A DNA stretch of 64,000 bases from Siderastrea siderea. Lineage: Eukaryota; Cnidaria; Anthozoa; Scleractinia; Rhizangiidae. The notes under the pieces were generated by a model. It was given only the letters and a program-made list of their open reading frames with translations. It was not told where the DNA came from and made no database searches. Location: NCBI GenBank assembly GCA_964030785.1, contig OZ034970.1, positions 3,701,411-3,765,410 of the forward strand, read 5' to 3'. Positions 33,500 to 45,470 of this stretch are shown piece by piece (within the stretch, counting starts at the first letter, position 1; each line of letters starts with the position of its first letter). The translations under genes were made by a program, and so were the position numbers.

Positions 33500-34196
33500 A
33501 GTTGTCTGTTGTTGTACCTTTCAATAACTCTCAAGAAAACTGTGAAGTTGTAGAGTCGACTGATGGTTACGTTTTTCACTGGCATAAATTAGGTATTAGA
33601 ACTGGGTGAAACGTGTTAATTTTGAAAATTTATTTCTCAAACATAACTAAAGAATAATATTATCCCAGATAAAAATTACAAAGACTTATTCAGCAAAACC
33701 TAAGCTTTAAGGAAATTGATATCTCGGGTGTCAATTTTCACACACACCCACTGTAATGAACACATTTTGCCAGTCCCTTGGCTCTTTGTTACATTGGGGT
33801 TCTACTAAATTAAGTATGATTGAAGACGATATATAAAATAGAATTGTAAGTTGGGTTTTCATGTTCACAGTTTGCATGTAAATTGTTTGTTTTTAGAGTG
33901 CATTGTAACGCGATGTTGTGGTGTTTTATGCCTTTATAGAGACATTTTCTTAAAGTTGAGTAGCATGCACATTTAGTCAAGTTTAAATGCACAACAAATT
34001 GATGGATTTTAATTTAAATAATTGAGCATCAAATGCACAATTAATTGTGCTGTGTATGCTAAAATTCAATTGAAGAATTTTTAAAATTTAATTGTGGTTT
34101 TTTTATTCCATTGTTTCCAAAATGTCCATCACTTTTTTGGAGTGAATGAAAGGTCAATGTTGTGTCTATACTTTCTTGGACTGATTCGCAACCTCA

Positions 34197-34395
34197 TAGA
34201 CAGCTAGAAGTCCCTTTGTGGATAGTCGAGAGGGCACGCGAAATAGCTGAGCAAAAAACTGGAGCGAGGAGAAAAAACGAGAAGAGACATGGGGGAGAGG
34301 TGCCTCTCCCCCAGCCCCCCTTCGCTCATTCACTCCAATTTTCGGCTATTTCGCACGCCCTCTTGACTATCCAGAAAGGGACTGCTAGCAGTCTA
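34197..34395. mobile_element. 199-bp Mutator-type MITE with 9-bp TSD (8/9)
   Basis: Tips TAGACAGCTAGAAGTCCC and GGGACTGCTAGCAGTCTA are inverted repeats continuing as GGATAGTCRAGAGGGC. Flanks are GCAACCTCA (34188-34196) and GCAACCTCG (34396-34404). The tip resembles the 81-bp element. Confidence 0.8.
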
Positions 34396-34497
34396 GCAAC
34401 CTCGTGATCATTCCCAGGGTCTCTGTAAGCAAGAAAGACCCTGGGAGTTAGGTTGACCAATTCAATTTTCCTCTGAAGCCGCTGGTCTAATGAAAAA

Positions 34498-34965
34498 ATG
34501 TACCATGTTAGGCAGCGAGCTTAAGCTTGTTGTATGGAGCACCATTTAACTGAGATAGTGGTCTTGAAGTAATCTCCACCCCAGTTACGTGGACTGTGGA
34601 GGGGAGGCGCTGGTAGGGCTGTAGCCCTACCACTTTTTTGCTGGGGTTGATTTTTTTAGGGCTCCAGATGACATGGATAATGTATGAATTTAACCATTTG
34701 AAAGTAACAAAACGCATCTAATCTTGCATATGCACTCCACGAAGTCTTGGCCAGATTTTTTTACCCCTGCCACTTTAAAATGGTCTCCCTGGTCCCTGAG
34801 TTATCCTTAAAACTGGTCCTTGTGCATGTAGACACGAGATGAGTTTAAACTTGAGTGGCTTCAAGAAAGGTCTAATAATATTATCATATGAATACAACAC
34901 AGTGTGGTTGCTGAAAGGGGCATGCTGTTAGAAAGTTGGAAAACAATAATATCGGCTTAGCCTTA
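34498..34965 (+). repeat. Repeated block A3
   Basis: Matches 51462-51715 (A3'): TTGTATGGAGCACCATTTAA, ACACGAGATGAGTTTAAACT, GTGGTTGCTGAAAGGGGCA. It has about 200 bp of extra sequence in the middle compared with A3'. Confidence 0.75.
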
Positions 34966-35039
34966 TACACGGTTTCATTAATTGAAAACCGTATACACGG
35001 TTTTCATAAATTTTCTTAAATTGGTTGCCTTTTGTCCAA

Positions 35040-35528
35040 GAAATGAAAGTCAGTCAATGCTCCCTACTGATGAAGTGGCTTCAGGGGCAGGTACTGGGGT
35101 ACTTGCAAACTTTGAAACCAAACTTATTAGGATTAGTGATGTTTCCACTATAGCAACCCGTCACTCAAAAAAAACTTTTTACTGCCCGCGGTATAATCGA
35201 GAAACTGAGGGAGGGCGTACTTTTATCGCCAAAGCTGTTAAACTTTGGAACTCATTACCAGATAAACTGAAAGACTGCCCTAATGTTAAATCTTTTATGA
35301 GAGCGTATACAAGTCACTTTGCCGCCATGAACGCTGACCTAGACCATTTTACCGTAAACTAGTTCTTATTATATTCATCTCTTTTTCTTATCTTGTATTT
35401 GTAGTTTTCCATTTATTTAGCGTTTTCTTTCCTTTTTTTAAAAAGATATTATAACTTTTTTTTATAGAGGGCCACAGGTTCGTCAGTTTTTTAACTGTAA
35501 TGTGTTTTACCCTCATGAAATAAAGTTG

Positions 35529-35603
<75 letters not shown>
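35040..35603 (+). mobile_element. LINE 3' end: C-terminal piece of reverse transcriptase ORF, 3' UTR and (ATT)n tail
   Basis: The frame ending at 35362 carries STIATRHSKKTFYCPRYN, FIAKAVKLWNSLPDKLK and VKSFMRAYTSHF, the typical last residues of many non-LTR retrotransposon polyproteins (NTRHS..LWNSLP). A 160-bp 3' UTR ends with AATAAA (35518-35523) and a TTA repeat tail of over 70 bp. It is 5'-truncated near 35000, as expected of LINE insertions. Confidence 0.8.
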
Positions 35604-35604
<1 letters not shown>

Positions 35605-35890
35605 AATTATGAATATATGAAATTCATATATTTGAACTGCGGAATGAAGAAATAAATGTCAAGAAGATCCTCGCAGTTATTAACGCAACTTATGCAGTTG
35701 CGAAAAGAAAGCCTGAAAAAATCAGGCTTGCCGGGATTCGAACCCTGACCTCTGCGATACCGGTGCAGCTGATTTTTTCAGGCTTTCTTTTCGCAACTGC
35801 ATAAGTTGCGTTAATAACTGCGAGGATCTTCTTGACATTTATTTCTTCATTCCGCAGTTCAAATATATGAATTTCATATATTCATAATTT
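35604..35890. repeat. Perfect 122-bp inverted repeat around a tRNA-like 43-bp centre
   Basis: Arms 35604-35725 and 35769-35890 are identical when complemented, by eye without a mismatch. The centre 35726-35768 is the antisense 3' half of the tRNA-like repeat found at 35945-36015, with the B-box-like GGTTCGAATCC. Each arm is the tail of that same repeat (CAGGCTTTCTTTTCGCAACT, AAGTTGCGTTAATAACTGCG). Confidence 0.85.
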
Positions 35891-35944
35891 CATCTTCATC
35901 TTTCCCCGGTATATTACGAACCAATTTAATGACCAGCTCCCAGT

Positions 35945-36083
35945 TGGCTTGATAGCTCAATTGGTTAGAGCGCTGCACCGGTATCGCAGAGGTCAGGGTT
36001 CGAATCCCGGCAAGCCTGATTTTTTCAGGCTTTCTTTTCGCAACTGCATAAGTTGCGTTAATAACTGCGAGGATCTTCTTGAC

Positions 36084-36086
<3 letters not shown>
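35945..36086 (+). repeat. tRNA-like (Thr-type) repeat unit, probably not a functional tRNA
   Basis: GGCTTGATAGCTCAATTGGT starts a cloverleaf-like sequence of about 71 nt: acceptor GGCTTG/CAAGCC, D arm GCTC/GAGC, T arm with GGTTCGAATCC. The anticodon loop would read GGT but lacks U33, and the T stem has a mismatch. It is followed by the same tail as the adjacent inverted repeat, then (ATT)n, so it is a tRNA-derived retroposon unit. Confidence 0.65.

Positions 36087-36140
<54 letters not shown>
36087..36140. repeat. (ATT)n microsatellite
   Basis: About 18 ATT units directly after the tRNA-like repeat tail. Confidence 0.95.
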
Positions 36141-36575
36141 TCCAGCACCATCCTGGTGGGAAACTCGCCTCCTTTGTCTATCCACTCTTTCCTGGGAAGA
36201 TCTGCTTCTTTCGGAATAGTCTCTGTTGGCAAAGGGGTCATAAATTTGCCACGTTAAAAGGCATACCGGTGTGAGGAACTGGGTATTAAATAAGACTTCG
36301 GATGGGTGTAGTAACTGGCTTTCCACTTTGTTATGCGTTTGAGGGATTTTTTTGAGATGGTCCCAAAATCTATAGCATACGGTCGACTAGGTGTTTTTAA
36401 AAATTCTCGGTGCCTTTACAATGGTCTTCGGAACTCGAAATTCTTGTTTTGTACCGCTCAATTGGTTTTTCCTCGCCCTTTCAGTAAATGCTCACCACCG
36501 CTTTTAGGACGTTTATAATGGTGTTGCGATTGTGATATTTACTCGAATAGCGGCGTGTTAGTGAGTTCAGTGACC
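36141..36575. other. No gene recognised
   Basis: Open frames continue out of the microsatellite on both strands but have no family motif. Confidence 0.4.
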
Positions 36576-36582
36576 CGTTTAA

Positions 36583-36966
36583 AGGGACACTGTCACGGGG
36601 ATTTTTACGTTTTGGGGTGAAAATGTGCTAAAATTTAAATTAAATGCCTTTTCACGTACACAGAATACTCCTTGAACGTCAAGAGAAGGAAATCGAATGA
36701 TTTTCTCAAAGGAAGAACAAACTATAGTCAGTTACTGGCGATTCTTCCACAAAACAAAGGAAAAACTTGAAAACATCGACTTGATGTTTCAAGTTGCAAC
36801 CATTTCCATCTTAGCGATCCGCAACCAAACACACATAATTATAGTCTCAGAGAACTGGTAGGGTAGTTTTAAACGAGACTCAACCAGTATTTTCGGGTTT
36901 CCTCCCATTAGAATATGTCTCTTAGCCTTTTAAAGTTATCCTAAAAATTGGTGACAGTGTCCCTGT
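36583..36966. mobile_element. MITE with AGGGACACTGTCAC termini
   Basis: AGGGACACTGTCAC at the left and GTGACAGTGTCCCT at the right are perfect inverted repeats about 384 bp apart. TAA-like flanks are present, with an extra G on the right. Non-coding inside. Probably PIF/Harbinger-type by target. Confidence 0.75.
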
Positions 36967-36969
36967 AAG

Positions 36970-39265
36970 GTGATTCCATCGAAAAAGAAGTTGTAATGAG
37001 AATTTGCTGAAACTTTGCACAGTTACTAATTACACCTAGTACATTAAAAAAAATAAAATAAAAAGAAGGGGTCACCGTGTCCGATTTCCCGCTACGGGGT
37101 TGTAGTATATAGGTACTTTGCTATCCTTAGACAGCAGTATTAAAACCTATCCTTGTACTAGAGACACCCATTACTTCACCAAAGTTATTACTAGCAATGA
37201 AATATAAGCATTATTCTTATGATAGAAGAAAAACGTTACAGTAAAACGTATTAAAATTGCCGTAACAACTAAACTACTTTGAAATAATAGGCAAATCGAG
37301 CGTCTGCACGGTTGCAGTGAAACGCCTAAAATCTGACTGTAACAGTGAATCAACCGGAATATTTCAAAATTGAATAACGAAAAATTCTTCTAATTTGAAT
37401 ATATCATGTAAAGTCGTATTTTCCTTAAATAAATGGAATAAAAAGGTGGGGTCACTGAGTTCGTTTGGGAGAAAACGACCATTTATTTCTCTGAACAGCT
37501 CAGCTTCCATAGGAAACCTATCAAGTTCCGAACGCGTGCGCGCTCGTGCGCGCGCTAATCACGCAAAAAATGATGCGCAGAAAGGATGCGCAATGCAATT
37601 GAATGGAATCGCCTTAATACACCATTTAGAACACCATCGTGTTTTGAAACCGGAAGTAAGTTCTGTCTGTATGTTTCAGCCGTAAATGACTGAAACAAGT
37701 GGGAATCAGTAATACAGGACAGGTATGTATGTGTACTCGGGAATATCTAAACTTAGCTTGTATTTCACAGCATTCTTTGTTTCTATATTACCCCTGGCGA
37801 GAGTAGATTTGAGACGTTTGACGACTAATTATGACTGGCTCTCGCGACGGTTGACGGTAACAATTTTCCTTATTGGACGGTTGACGGTTAATTTTTAGGC
37901 CGTTTGACGGCTGACGGTTAACCCCATTATGACCGTCAGTAAAGGAGTCCCCCCCCCCCAATAATAACAACAACAAAAAGTTGAGCAGATACAAGATATA
38001 AAGTGCCGCTGCAAAGATCATGTTTGTTTGCATTCTCTCCACAAAATGTCCTTTCGCAAGTGTACATTCATCACATCACAACATAAATAATGTCCTGTTG
38101 CCAATGTGTGTTTACATTTTTTATGCTCTGTCTTCCATGAAAACTTTTCCATCTTGGTCTGAAAAAAAAAAACAAGCATATAATACCAACGTCGACAAGC
38201 ACCTCTTGGATCCAAATTTTGTATGACTGCCAACACTTGGAAACAAAGGCAAGTAAGCATTTTTTTGTTCTCGTTAACAAGGAAGGGTGTAAGGTGGTAA
38301 GATCTGAGACAGGTTACATTTTGAAAGCATTTAGTAAGACTATAACATTTTTGACAAGAATTATGTTAACACTGAAAAAAAAAGTTGATGATCCTACGCT
38401 AAAAAATGCACACTTATCAGAAACTACCCTGCCCCCAGCATTTCTGGGGCAAAGACAACACCTAAAAGTAAAGCAGGAAAGCAGGGATTATAAAAATTAT
38501 TTGTAAAAAAAAATTCTTAAGTCAAGTTTGATTGCCCTGCGCCTGTGTCTATTACAAACATCATTTTCCTAGTATTAGCATAAAAAATTGTGAACTCTCG
38601 TGACTGCCAATTTTGGGCCAATAATATTTTTAATTCTTGTCCATGACTATAGTAACTGTATACTTTTATGTACTAAAAACAGATCAGAGTTAGCAATGGT
38701 ATATCCAGATGAGCTTATAGGGGAGGTGCCCCAAGGAAAAGAGGGTGGGGAATACAAAAATGTTTCGGAATAAAATAAATTCCCTCGGGGTTACACTATA
38801 GCAACAGATAAAGAATTGACTGACAACTAAAAACAAAAAAATAATAATTTAGAAAATATACAACTATAGAAATATCCCAAATGGTTCTTGCTCATCAGGG
38901 AATGTTATAATAAAGAGTGAAAAATCTAATTGCTAAAAATTTATAATTTTCAAAAATTTACACTTTAATGTTTCCAACTGGTTCTTGCTCGACATAACAA
39001 CAAATAGTCTTTATAACAGAGAGTGAAAAACCGTAAAACACATTAAAATAATCCACACGTTAAAAATTTACTGTCAAACCGCACATTTTTTACCACCATA
39101 AAATGATACATAAAGAGATTGTGGAAATTACAAAAGGCAATATAAACTGTAACTCTGTAAACCATGCTTACAAAAAGTCATGCATTGGGTTAATCTACAA
39201 AAACGGGTAAAGAAAGTGAGCTTACATCTTGTAGTTAAAACTTGTGTACCGGGACAGTAAGATAC
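36970..39265. other. AT-rich intergenic sequence
   Basis: No gene is seen. A stretch at 37795-37955 repeats GACGGTTGACGGTTAA-like words three times and ends CCGTCAGTAAAGGAGTC; it looks like a fragment of a dispersed element. Confidence 0.45.
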
Positions 39266-39269
39266 CATC

Positions 39270-39616
39270 TGGCCCCAGCTGTTCAAAAGTTGGATAGCGC
39301 TATCCACCGGATAAATCTCCAGGGGCGGATCCAGGAATTTCTGAAAGGGGGGTTGTACACTATTGTAGTAACCTTTAACGCCAATGGTGTGGAAGGCGAG
39401 TTATGGCCCCGTGCCTCTGGCACGAGCTCTTAACAATAACAAAAAAAAATGCTGCTCAAAGGGGGGGTTGCAACCCCCTCAACCCCTCCCCTGGATCCGC
39501 CTCTGATCTCTATCCAGTGGATCAGTAATAACGCAGTTGGTTTTCCTAACACTTATCCACTGGATAGTGATTTATCCAGTGGATAGTGCTATCCAACTTT
39601 TAAACAACTCCCAGGG
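39270..39616. mobile_element. TIR element with ATCCAGTGGATA subrepeats, carrying a nested element
   Basis: GTTCAAAAGTTGGATAGCGC at the left and GCTATCCAACTTTTAAAC at the right are inverted. Several TATCCASTGGATA palindromes lie inside. The element at 39320-39505 interrupts it. Confidence 0.75.
39320..39505. mobile_element. Nested element with CAGGGGCGGATCCAG termini
   Basis: CAGGGGCGGATCCAG and CTGGATCCGCCTCTG are terminal inverted repeats (one change). ATCTC is repeated at 39315-39319 and 39506-39510. The tip is like those of hAT-type non-autonomous elements, although 5 bp is shorter than the usual 8-bp hAT target. Confidence 0.7.
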
Positions 39617-40120
39617 GGGCTGAACAATAAACTGTAGAATTTCCATGATATTTGACATGGTACGAATAAAGGCCAGTTAAGACTTATTCGCCAAAAACAG
39701 TCTACACGTATCAGGAAATTATCACTTCCCTGCCACCCGGTCCAAGCCAAACCATATATCTACAGAAAGCCCAGAAATCGCCTTTTTACCCCTTCATAAT
39801 TTCTTTTCGGACCGGGTGGCATGAAACTTGCCCTAAGTTCCATGGGCAAGGTGTTCAAGATTTTCGAGTCACGTGTCCTGAACCGAAAAAAGCCTAAAAC
39901 TCAAAGGGCATACAGTTTTCGTTATTGAACAGTGCAAGCATTTAACGATCATCAAGATGCAAAACGAGACGTACCGATTTTTTAAAATTCGCATTATCAT
40001 AGAAGCTATGACGTCATAAGTACGTGTATTTGTACATTTTGTACTGTAGCTTTTCTATTCTTTGTAAAAACAGTAATTACTTACGTCAGATTATAGACCC
40101 ATTATAAAGAAGGCTGAATC

Positions 40121-40321
40121 ACCTTATTGGTGAGACAGTATTTCGAGGGGTTTTATTTTCGCGATTTCAATAGGCAAATATGAAAAAGGGGCAAAAAAGT
40201 AGTTAAAAAGGGAGAGGATTTTTATTCGCGGGTCTTTAATTTTGCGTTTTTTTTGTTTTGTTTTGTGTTGTTTTTTTTTTGTCACAATCGCGAAAAACGC
40301 GAAATTAAGTACCAATAAGGT
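40121..40321. mobile_element. MITE with ACCTTATTGGT termini
   Basis: ACCTTATTGGT and ACCAATAAGGT are inverted, and inner TTTCG/CGAAA words continue the pairing. 201 bp, non-coding. Confidence 0.55.
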
Positions 40322-40781
40322 ATGTCCGATTTGCAGAAAAAATCGGAACTCTATCTCCCCTCTTCCGAGTGCCAGTCCCGCGGTTGGGGACTGGCACTAA
40401 CTACGCACGCACAATGTCGATTTTCAAAATTCAGATGTTTATTCTCATACATTACACCAAACTAGCGGCACAAAACGCTGGAAAACAGCACCTGACAAAA
40501 TACCATCCACAAAAATCCCTTAGCAACAACGCCAGATCTGTAGTTAAGGATAAATCTAGTTTCCATTTCTCGCAGATGTGAAAAAAGCCATCTGCCTAGC
40601 AGCACACGTGCAGCAGCCATCACTACTTCTTCTTATTCTGTTCTCGCGGGCATTTTCGCTTCTGAACCAATTACATCGCTGGAAACCTGATAAGTGGTTT
40701 TTGAGCAGCACATGCGTTCTTCATTTTTCGCCAGTCATTGGGTTAAGATGCCATACCTCTTCACCGAGTTCAATAAGCAAT

Positions 40782-41339
40782 ATGGCGGACGAAGGAGGTG
40801 TTACAACTACCACAACACGCAAATGCACTTGTAGTTGGTGCGATGTTCTATGGATCGTCACCACCAAGGAGGGATGGCTCAAGCTGGTTGAAGCCATCAT
40901 GACATTCCTAACAATCGTAATTTTGGAGAGTTTTCCTTATGAGCTCGACTCTAAATCTCCCTACAAATTTCTGGTCTTTGTGGCTACAGCTGCGCTCATA
41001 TTTGTGGTCTTGCACATCATTCTTCGCATGACTCACTTGTTTGAGAAGCTCCCTTCAGCGTTGAGACATCCTGTCCTAGGGCTGGTTGGCTGCTTTCTTG
41101 TCGCCTTATGTCTATTGATCGGTTCAGCCATCGTGTATGCGAAAGGCGACAAGTATTATGTTTCAGAGATGGAGGCTTCAGGCATTTGCGGTTTCATATC
41201 CACTCTTCTGTTCTTCTGTGAAGGGATCTACTTTGTCTTTCTTTATCGCAGGGTGACAAGGCGTCGTGCAGAGGAAAAAATATCTAAAGAAATTCAAGCT
41301 GATAATTTCGCGAGGCCTGCTAAGCCCGAGTATGTTTGA
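40782..41339 (+). CDS. MARVEL/CMTM-like four-helix membrane protein, copy 2
   Basis: 185 residues, close to copy 1 (roughly 80-85% identical by eye). The same Cys/Thr-rich N-terminus and four hydrophobic segments are present, and the loop between helices 1 and 2 is three residues longer (ELDSKSPY). Differences are mostly conservative, and several are charge changes in loops or tails (C to R in ILRMTH, KT to KP near the end). An in-frame extension upstream to 40578 is not shared with copy 1, so ATG 40782 is used. A predicted 3'-UTR intron (41362-41441) mirrors copy 1, and AATAAA at 41527-41532 is a good poly(A) signal. Confidence 0.87.
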   Translation: MADEGGVTTTTTRKCTCSWCDVLWIVTTKEGWLKLVEAIMTFLTIVILESFPYELDSKSPYKFLVFVATAALIFVVLHIILRMTHLFEKLPSALRHPVLGLVGCFLVALCLLIGSAIVYAKGDKYYVSEMEASGICGFISTLLFFCEGIYFVFLYRRVTRRRAEEKISKEIQADNFARPAKPEYV

Positions 41340-41361
41340 GTCTCGAAAATCATTTTATCGG

Positions 41362-41441
41362 GTGAGTATAGTAAATTAGCATTATTTTTCTAAGTAAGAG
41401 TTATCAAGCTCTAACAATGCTAACAATGGAACATTTCGCAG
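41362..41441 (+). other. Predicted 3'-UTR intron of MARVEL copy 2
   Basis: GTGAGTATA donor and ATTTCGCAG acceptor at the positions corresponding to copy 1. Confidence 0.6.
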
Positions 41442-41526
41442 TGGAACCCAATCGAATTCATTCAAATGACTGGATTCAGCAGGCGAACACAGCCAAACAA
41501 TAATATTATTTTCAATGTTCGGGCAC

Positions 41527-41532
41527 AATAAA
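41527..41532 (+). terminator. Poly(A) signal AATAAA of MARVEL copy 2
   Basis: AATAAA about 85 bases after the 3'-UTR intron, in a stretch missing from copy 1. Confidence 0.6.
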
Positions 41533-41610
41533 ATGCAGTAAAGTACATCTTCGATTACGAGTTTTAATGGTAAAGCGTGAGCATTAAAGATAAACTAACT
41601 TTTAATTCAG

Positions 41611-41685
41611 GATTTCGAGTCGGATTTCGAGTCAGGATTTCGCGTCAGGATCTCAAGTCAGGATTTCGAGTCAGGATCCTATATT
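41611..41685 (+). repeat. 13-bp minisatellite (GGATTTCGAGTCA)n
   Basis: Five near-identical units in tandem. Confidence 0.85.
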
Positions 41686-41689
41686 CCAA

Positions 41690-43770
41690 GACAGTTCTGT
41701 CTTAAAACATTATGAATGTATTATGTTGACACGACCATTCGATATCACTGTTTCATTTATCTCCGGTGAGGTATATGAAACGATTCACAGACCTTTTGTA
41801 TCTTTTGTTTGTCACTAGTTCACCGAAACGTACGTTAAAGAACTGAAACCGTAACTTTTGCCTCGATCTAGAGTGTTGAAGCTGAAATATCTGACATTAG
41901 AGGCCAGTACTCAAATCCGAAGATTGAGACAGTGATTTTCAGGGCTCGAGACTAGCGGTAGCCAACTAGTAAAAATGCCGGTTTGGCTTGTAAGTTTTCG
42001 CTCTCACTAGCCAATTTGGCTAGTGAAAATTTCAAAGCACTGGTGAACCGGACAGAAAGGAAACAATATTACTGAACAAAAACTAATGCTTAGTCTGTGA
42101 AAGGATATCATCTTGTTAGTATGGTATTGGTTTCGTCTTCTTAATGGTTTTATTCATACTAATTCTTGTCTTGGCAACGTTTCTCCGCATCTTAGTCCCT
42201 TTGTACGATATTAGTCGTCTTCAAAACGTTTCTCCAAACTTTTCCTTGAAAGTTAAGTACGTTTGTACGTTCGTTCAGTCGGTACGTGCGTTTGTGCGTT
42301 CGTACGACATTGATCTAGTTCGTACGTATGCGTACGATGTTAGTTTTGTTTTTCCAGCGTTTGTCTGGACGTTAAAGACCCATTGGCATTTACAGTGATG
42401 CACTGCGCATTGTTTATTTTGATTCGACCAGATGGGCCGCGATCTCTCGGGAGGAAAAATTACGGCCTCTCATCTCCAAGAAGAAATAAACGCTAGGTTT
42501 GAAATTTCGATCGTCAGTAACTTTTTAGTCCCAAGAAGCGGCCCTGTCAGATATCAAAAGGCCGACAAACACTTGTACGGACTTTATTTTGGGCCGCTCA
42601 ATCCCCCTGCGTGTGTAGCAGAAGCCGAGGACATTTTCTTCGCCTCCAAAAATCCCGTCGAAAAAAGCAAATTTAACGTCGAAGACGCGGGAAAATTTTT
42701 CCTACTTTCACCGACAGTTTAAGGTCGATGCGAGCAGGGAAGTTTTCTGTATAAATAACATACACTTCCAGTCGGCTCTTTTTCTGTCCGTTGCATCTAA
42801 TTTGCATCGGGCATAATTTCAAATGAGCTCCCCCGGGGCTGTTTTCGGCCAGTCACTTTCGAAGCTCACATCGAAAAAATTTCGACGGCTAGAGACACGG
42901 AAAACCTCCTTCAACTTTCGCCGAAAGTTTTATTTCAATGCAGAACAAAACGAAACCGCTAACGAGCTGAGAGGTTTTGTCATTGTTCATCTACATTTTG
43001 CCGTTTAGACAGTACTTTGTTCAGATCGGTCGGTCACGTATCGATGTTAAAGTTTAAATGAAATCTCAACTCACGTCACAGTAAACTAAAAAGTGATAAC
43101 AAAACGAATTAAAAATAAATTGTGAAATACAGGGCGTAATGGAATAGAAGTATTTCATTTACATGAAAGACCGAATTTGTGAGCCAAACCCGAAGGTTGT
43201 AGTTTCTGGTCGGCCGCCCTCGAGCCTTTGGCGGTATAGCTCCACGGAAAAGTTCCAATTGCGACCAAAAATGGCTTCTACCACATCACAAGGCGAAATA
43301 TCACGTAGAATGTACGTTATATATTTCTTTGCGCTTCACAGGCGACAAAAATTGGCCGCAAATTGCGCGTTGGAACCGGATTACTTTGGACCTTTCTTAC
43401 AGTACAGTCGCGATGGTTGAGTATTTTCGTGGTTCACGAAATTCAAGTACGACCGTGGTGCATTATGGAAAGTGCCAATGGGTCTTTGAGTCGTTCTTAC
43501 GATATTAGTCGTCTTTACAACGTTTCTTCGTAGTCCTGCCTTCTCAATGTTTCTTGGTACGTTAGCACGTTCGCACTGTCTAAAAACCAAACAAATGAAT
43601 TTGACAAAATCTCTCGGAACTTTAAAGTTTCTCTTTTTACCACTGAAAATGTACATGTCAGCTATTAGCAATCAAATATCATTGATCTTTCTCTCGAGTT
43701 TGACGTTTAATGTTTGAGGTCGTCACAAACATATAGCAAAGATATTAGAGTTACTGTTCTAATAATGCTA
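41690..43770. other. Intergenic, no gene recognised
   Basis: Two open frames at 42432-42722 and 42823-43008 have no recognised motif and no splice context. CGTACG-rich palindromic words cluster at 42255-42340. Confidence 0.4.
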
Positions 43771-43785
43771 ACTACCGTGTAGCAC

Positions 43786-45470
43786 CAGGAACCATAATCG
43801 GGGACGGAGACCGTAAGCGCGGGATCCACGCGGCCCCATCGAAAAAGACAAATGTGCTATTTTTAGAGAAAATTGCGCCACCCTCAACGTCATAAACGCC
43901 CGTGGGTACATGCAAATTTGCGTACAACGAGGGTGCGCTCTATATGATAGATAACCGAGGAGGCGCATAGCGCCAAAATGGCTATAATTATTTGATATCC
44001 AGCAAACGCGAGTAGAATAATTGTTTTTATTATTAAAAACGCAATACTAACGTCTATAAAGTTAAGAAAGAGAAAAAAAAGAGGGAAAGTCCGAGATAAA
44101 AGGGAGCAAGAATCGATCCTGATCACATGACTGACTGAAAGAGGCGCCAAAACCTTGCGAAGTGTTACAGCCAGGGCGGGAAAAGGTTGGGCGATGAAAC
44201 GAGCGCGTCCGAGCAAAAAGGTGTGATGCAGTGGACTGGGATCAAATTCGGTGCTATTTCAAAATGGTTGCTTCCTTGGGTTTCCTCCATAATCCTGGTA
44301 ATCTATGAAGTTCCTGAAAAACGCCGAGTTTGGTTTATCTTTTCTTCGTCTTATCCGCCTTGATCGATGCTAAAAAACTGCCGTAAGACTGTCTCAAAAC
44401 AAGCAGAGTAAAGTAAAAAGATGGAAAATGGCGTTTGGATGACGCGTGGCATGACGCGTACTTATAATGCGTGCAGCTCGTGCAAGGTTAACCAGGACAC
44501 CTCCCTGGTTAATTAATAAAATCAACATCAACATCAACACCGCGCTTCTTCTTCTTTTTCCCCAAAACCTCTCCTATGCTTGCCTGTTTCTTTAGGAACT
44601 ACAAATAGAATTGCTCCTCAGTTTAGACGGTTTTCTTTGCTATGTTTTTGTGAGATAAAGGGAGGAGAGATCTTTAAACTTAATTTCAGGACACACTGGT
44701 TAATTAATTAAATCAACATCAACATCAACACCGCGCTTCTTCTTCTTTTTCCGCTAAACCTCTCCTATGCTTGTCTGTTTCTTTAGGAACTACAAATAGA
44801 ATTGCTCCTCAGTTTAAACGGTTTTCTTTGCTATGCTTCTGTGAGATAAAGGGAGGAGAGATCTTTAAACTTAATATCACTTTTAATTTGTTTACATACA
44901 GTTGACGACGTTGCGACGAATCATCGCCATGGCGCGTTGCAAGGAGGCAAAGTTTAAAGTTGCAAAACGTCACTATCTCCAAATATCTCCAGCTAATTTT
45001 TTATTATGGAGTTATATAAAATTTATCGACCTTTAAAATATGCAAGATTTAGGGTGGAGTAATTTGGAGATTTGTAAAAGAGACGATGAAAGACAACCAT
45101 GTCATGTTTTGCAGCAAGAGTAAGCATTCGACACCCTCAAATTGAACTCATTTTTAGCCAACTTACTGTGAAGAAGATTGACTAATATGCACGCAGAAAT
45201 AAACATTTTTAGCTGTGAGCCAGGACTGTGAAAAAACGTTTTAATCATAGTGCACGGCTGACTGAAAAATAAAGAAAGAAAATGAGATTTCCGGTTTGTT
45301 GAAAGGTAAATTTTGATGGCTACCAAACGCACCGGAAGCGCGGAAAGAGCGCTCGTGCCAGTCCTTCTCCGCATCACACATCGCTTGAAGAGCGGACTGC
45401 TCGTTGCATCGCCCAACCTTTTCCCGCTCTGGTACTTAGTTACGGTCTCCGTCCCCGATTATGGCTCCTG
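43786..45470. mobile_element. Element M, copy 1 (M1)
   Basis: Starts CAGGAACCATAATCGGGG and ends CCCCGATTATGGCTCCTG. Flanks GTAGCAC and GTAGCAG suggest a 7-bp target with one mutation. Its left 390 bp matches M2 closely (GGCCCCATCGAAAAAGACAA). A second inverted pair lies inside (GGCGGGAAAAGGTTGGGCGA at 44176 and its complement near 45410). It contains a 195-bp tandem duplication. Confidence 0.8.
44493..44880 (+). repeat. Tandem duplication, two units of about 195 bp
   Basis: Units from 44493 and 44688 share TCAACATCAACATCAACACC, AACTACAAATAGAATTGCTC and GATAAAGGGAGGAGAGATCT with few differences. Confidence 0.85.

Noticed and set aside
35945..36015. Functional tRNA-Thr gene
   Set aside because: The cloverleaf has a T-stem mismatch, no U33, a non-canonical anticodon loop and a repeat-type tail; adjacent truncated and inverted units show it is a retroposon-like repeat.
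35874..36326. 150-residue minus-strand frame
   Set aside because: It crosses a microsatellite and the tRNA-like repeat; no conserved domain is visible.
40578..40781. Upstream in-frame extension of MARVEL copy 2
   Set aside because: Not present in copy 1, whereas the ATGGCGGACGAAGG start context is shared by both.
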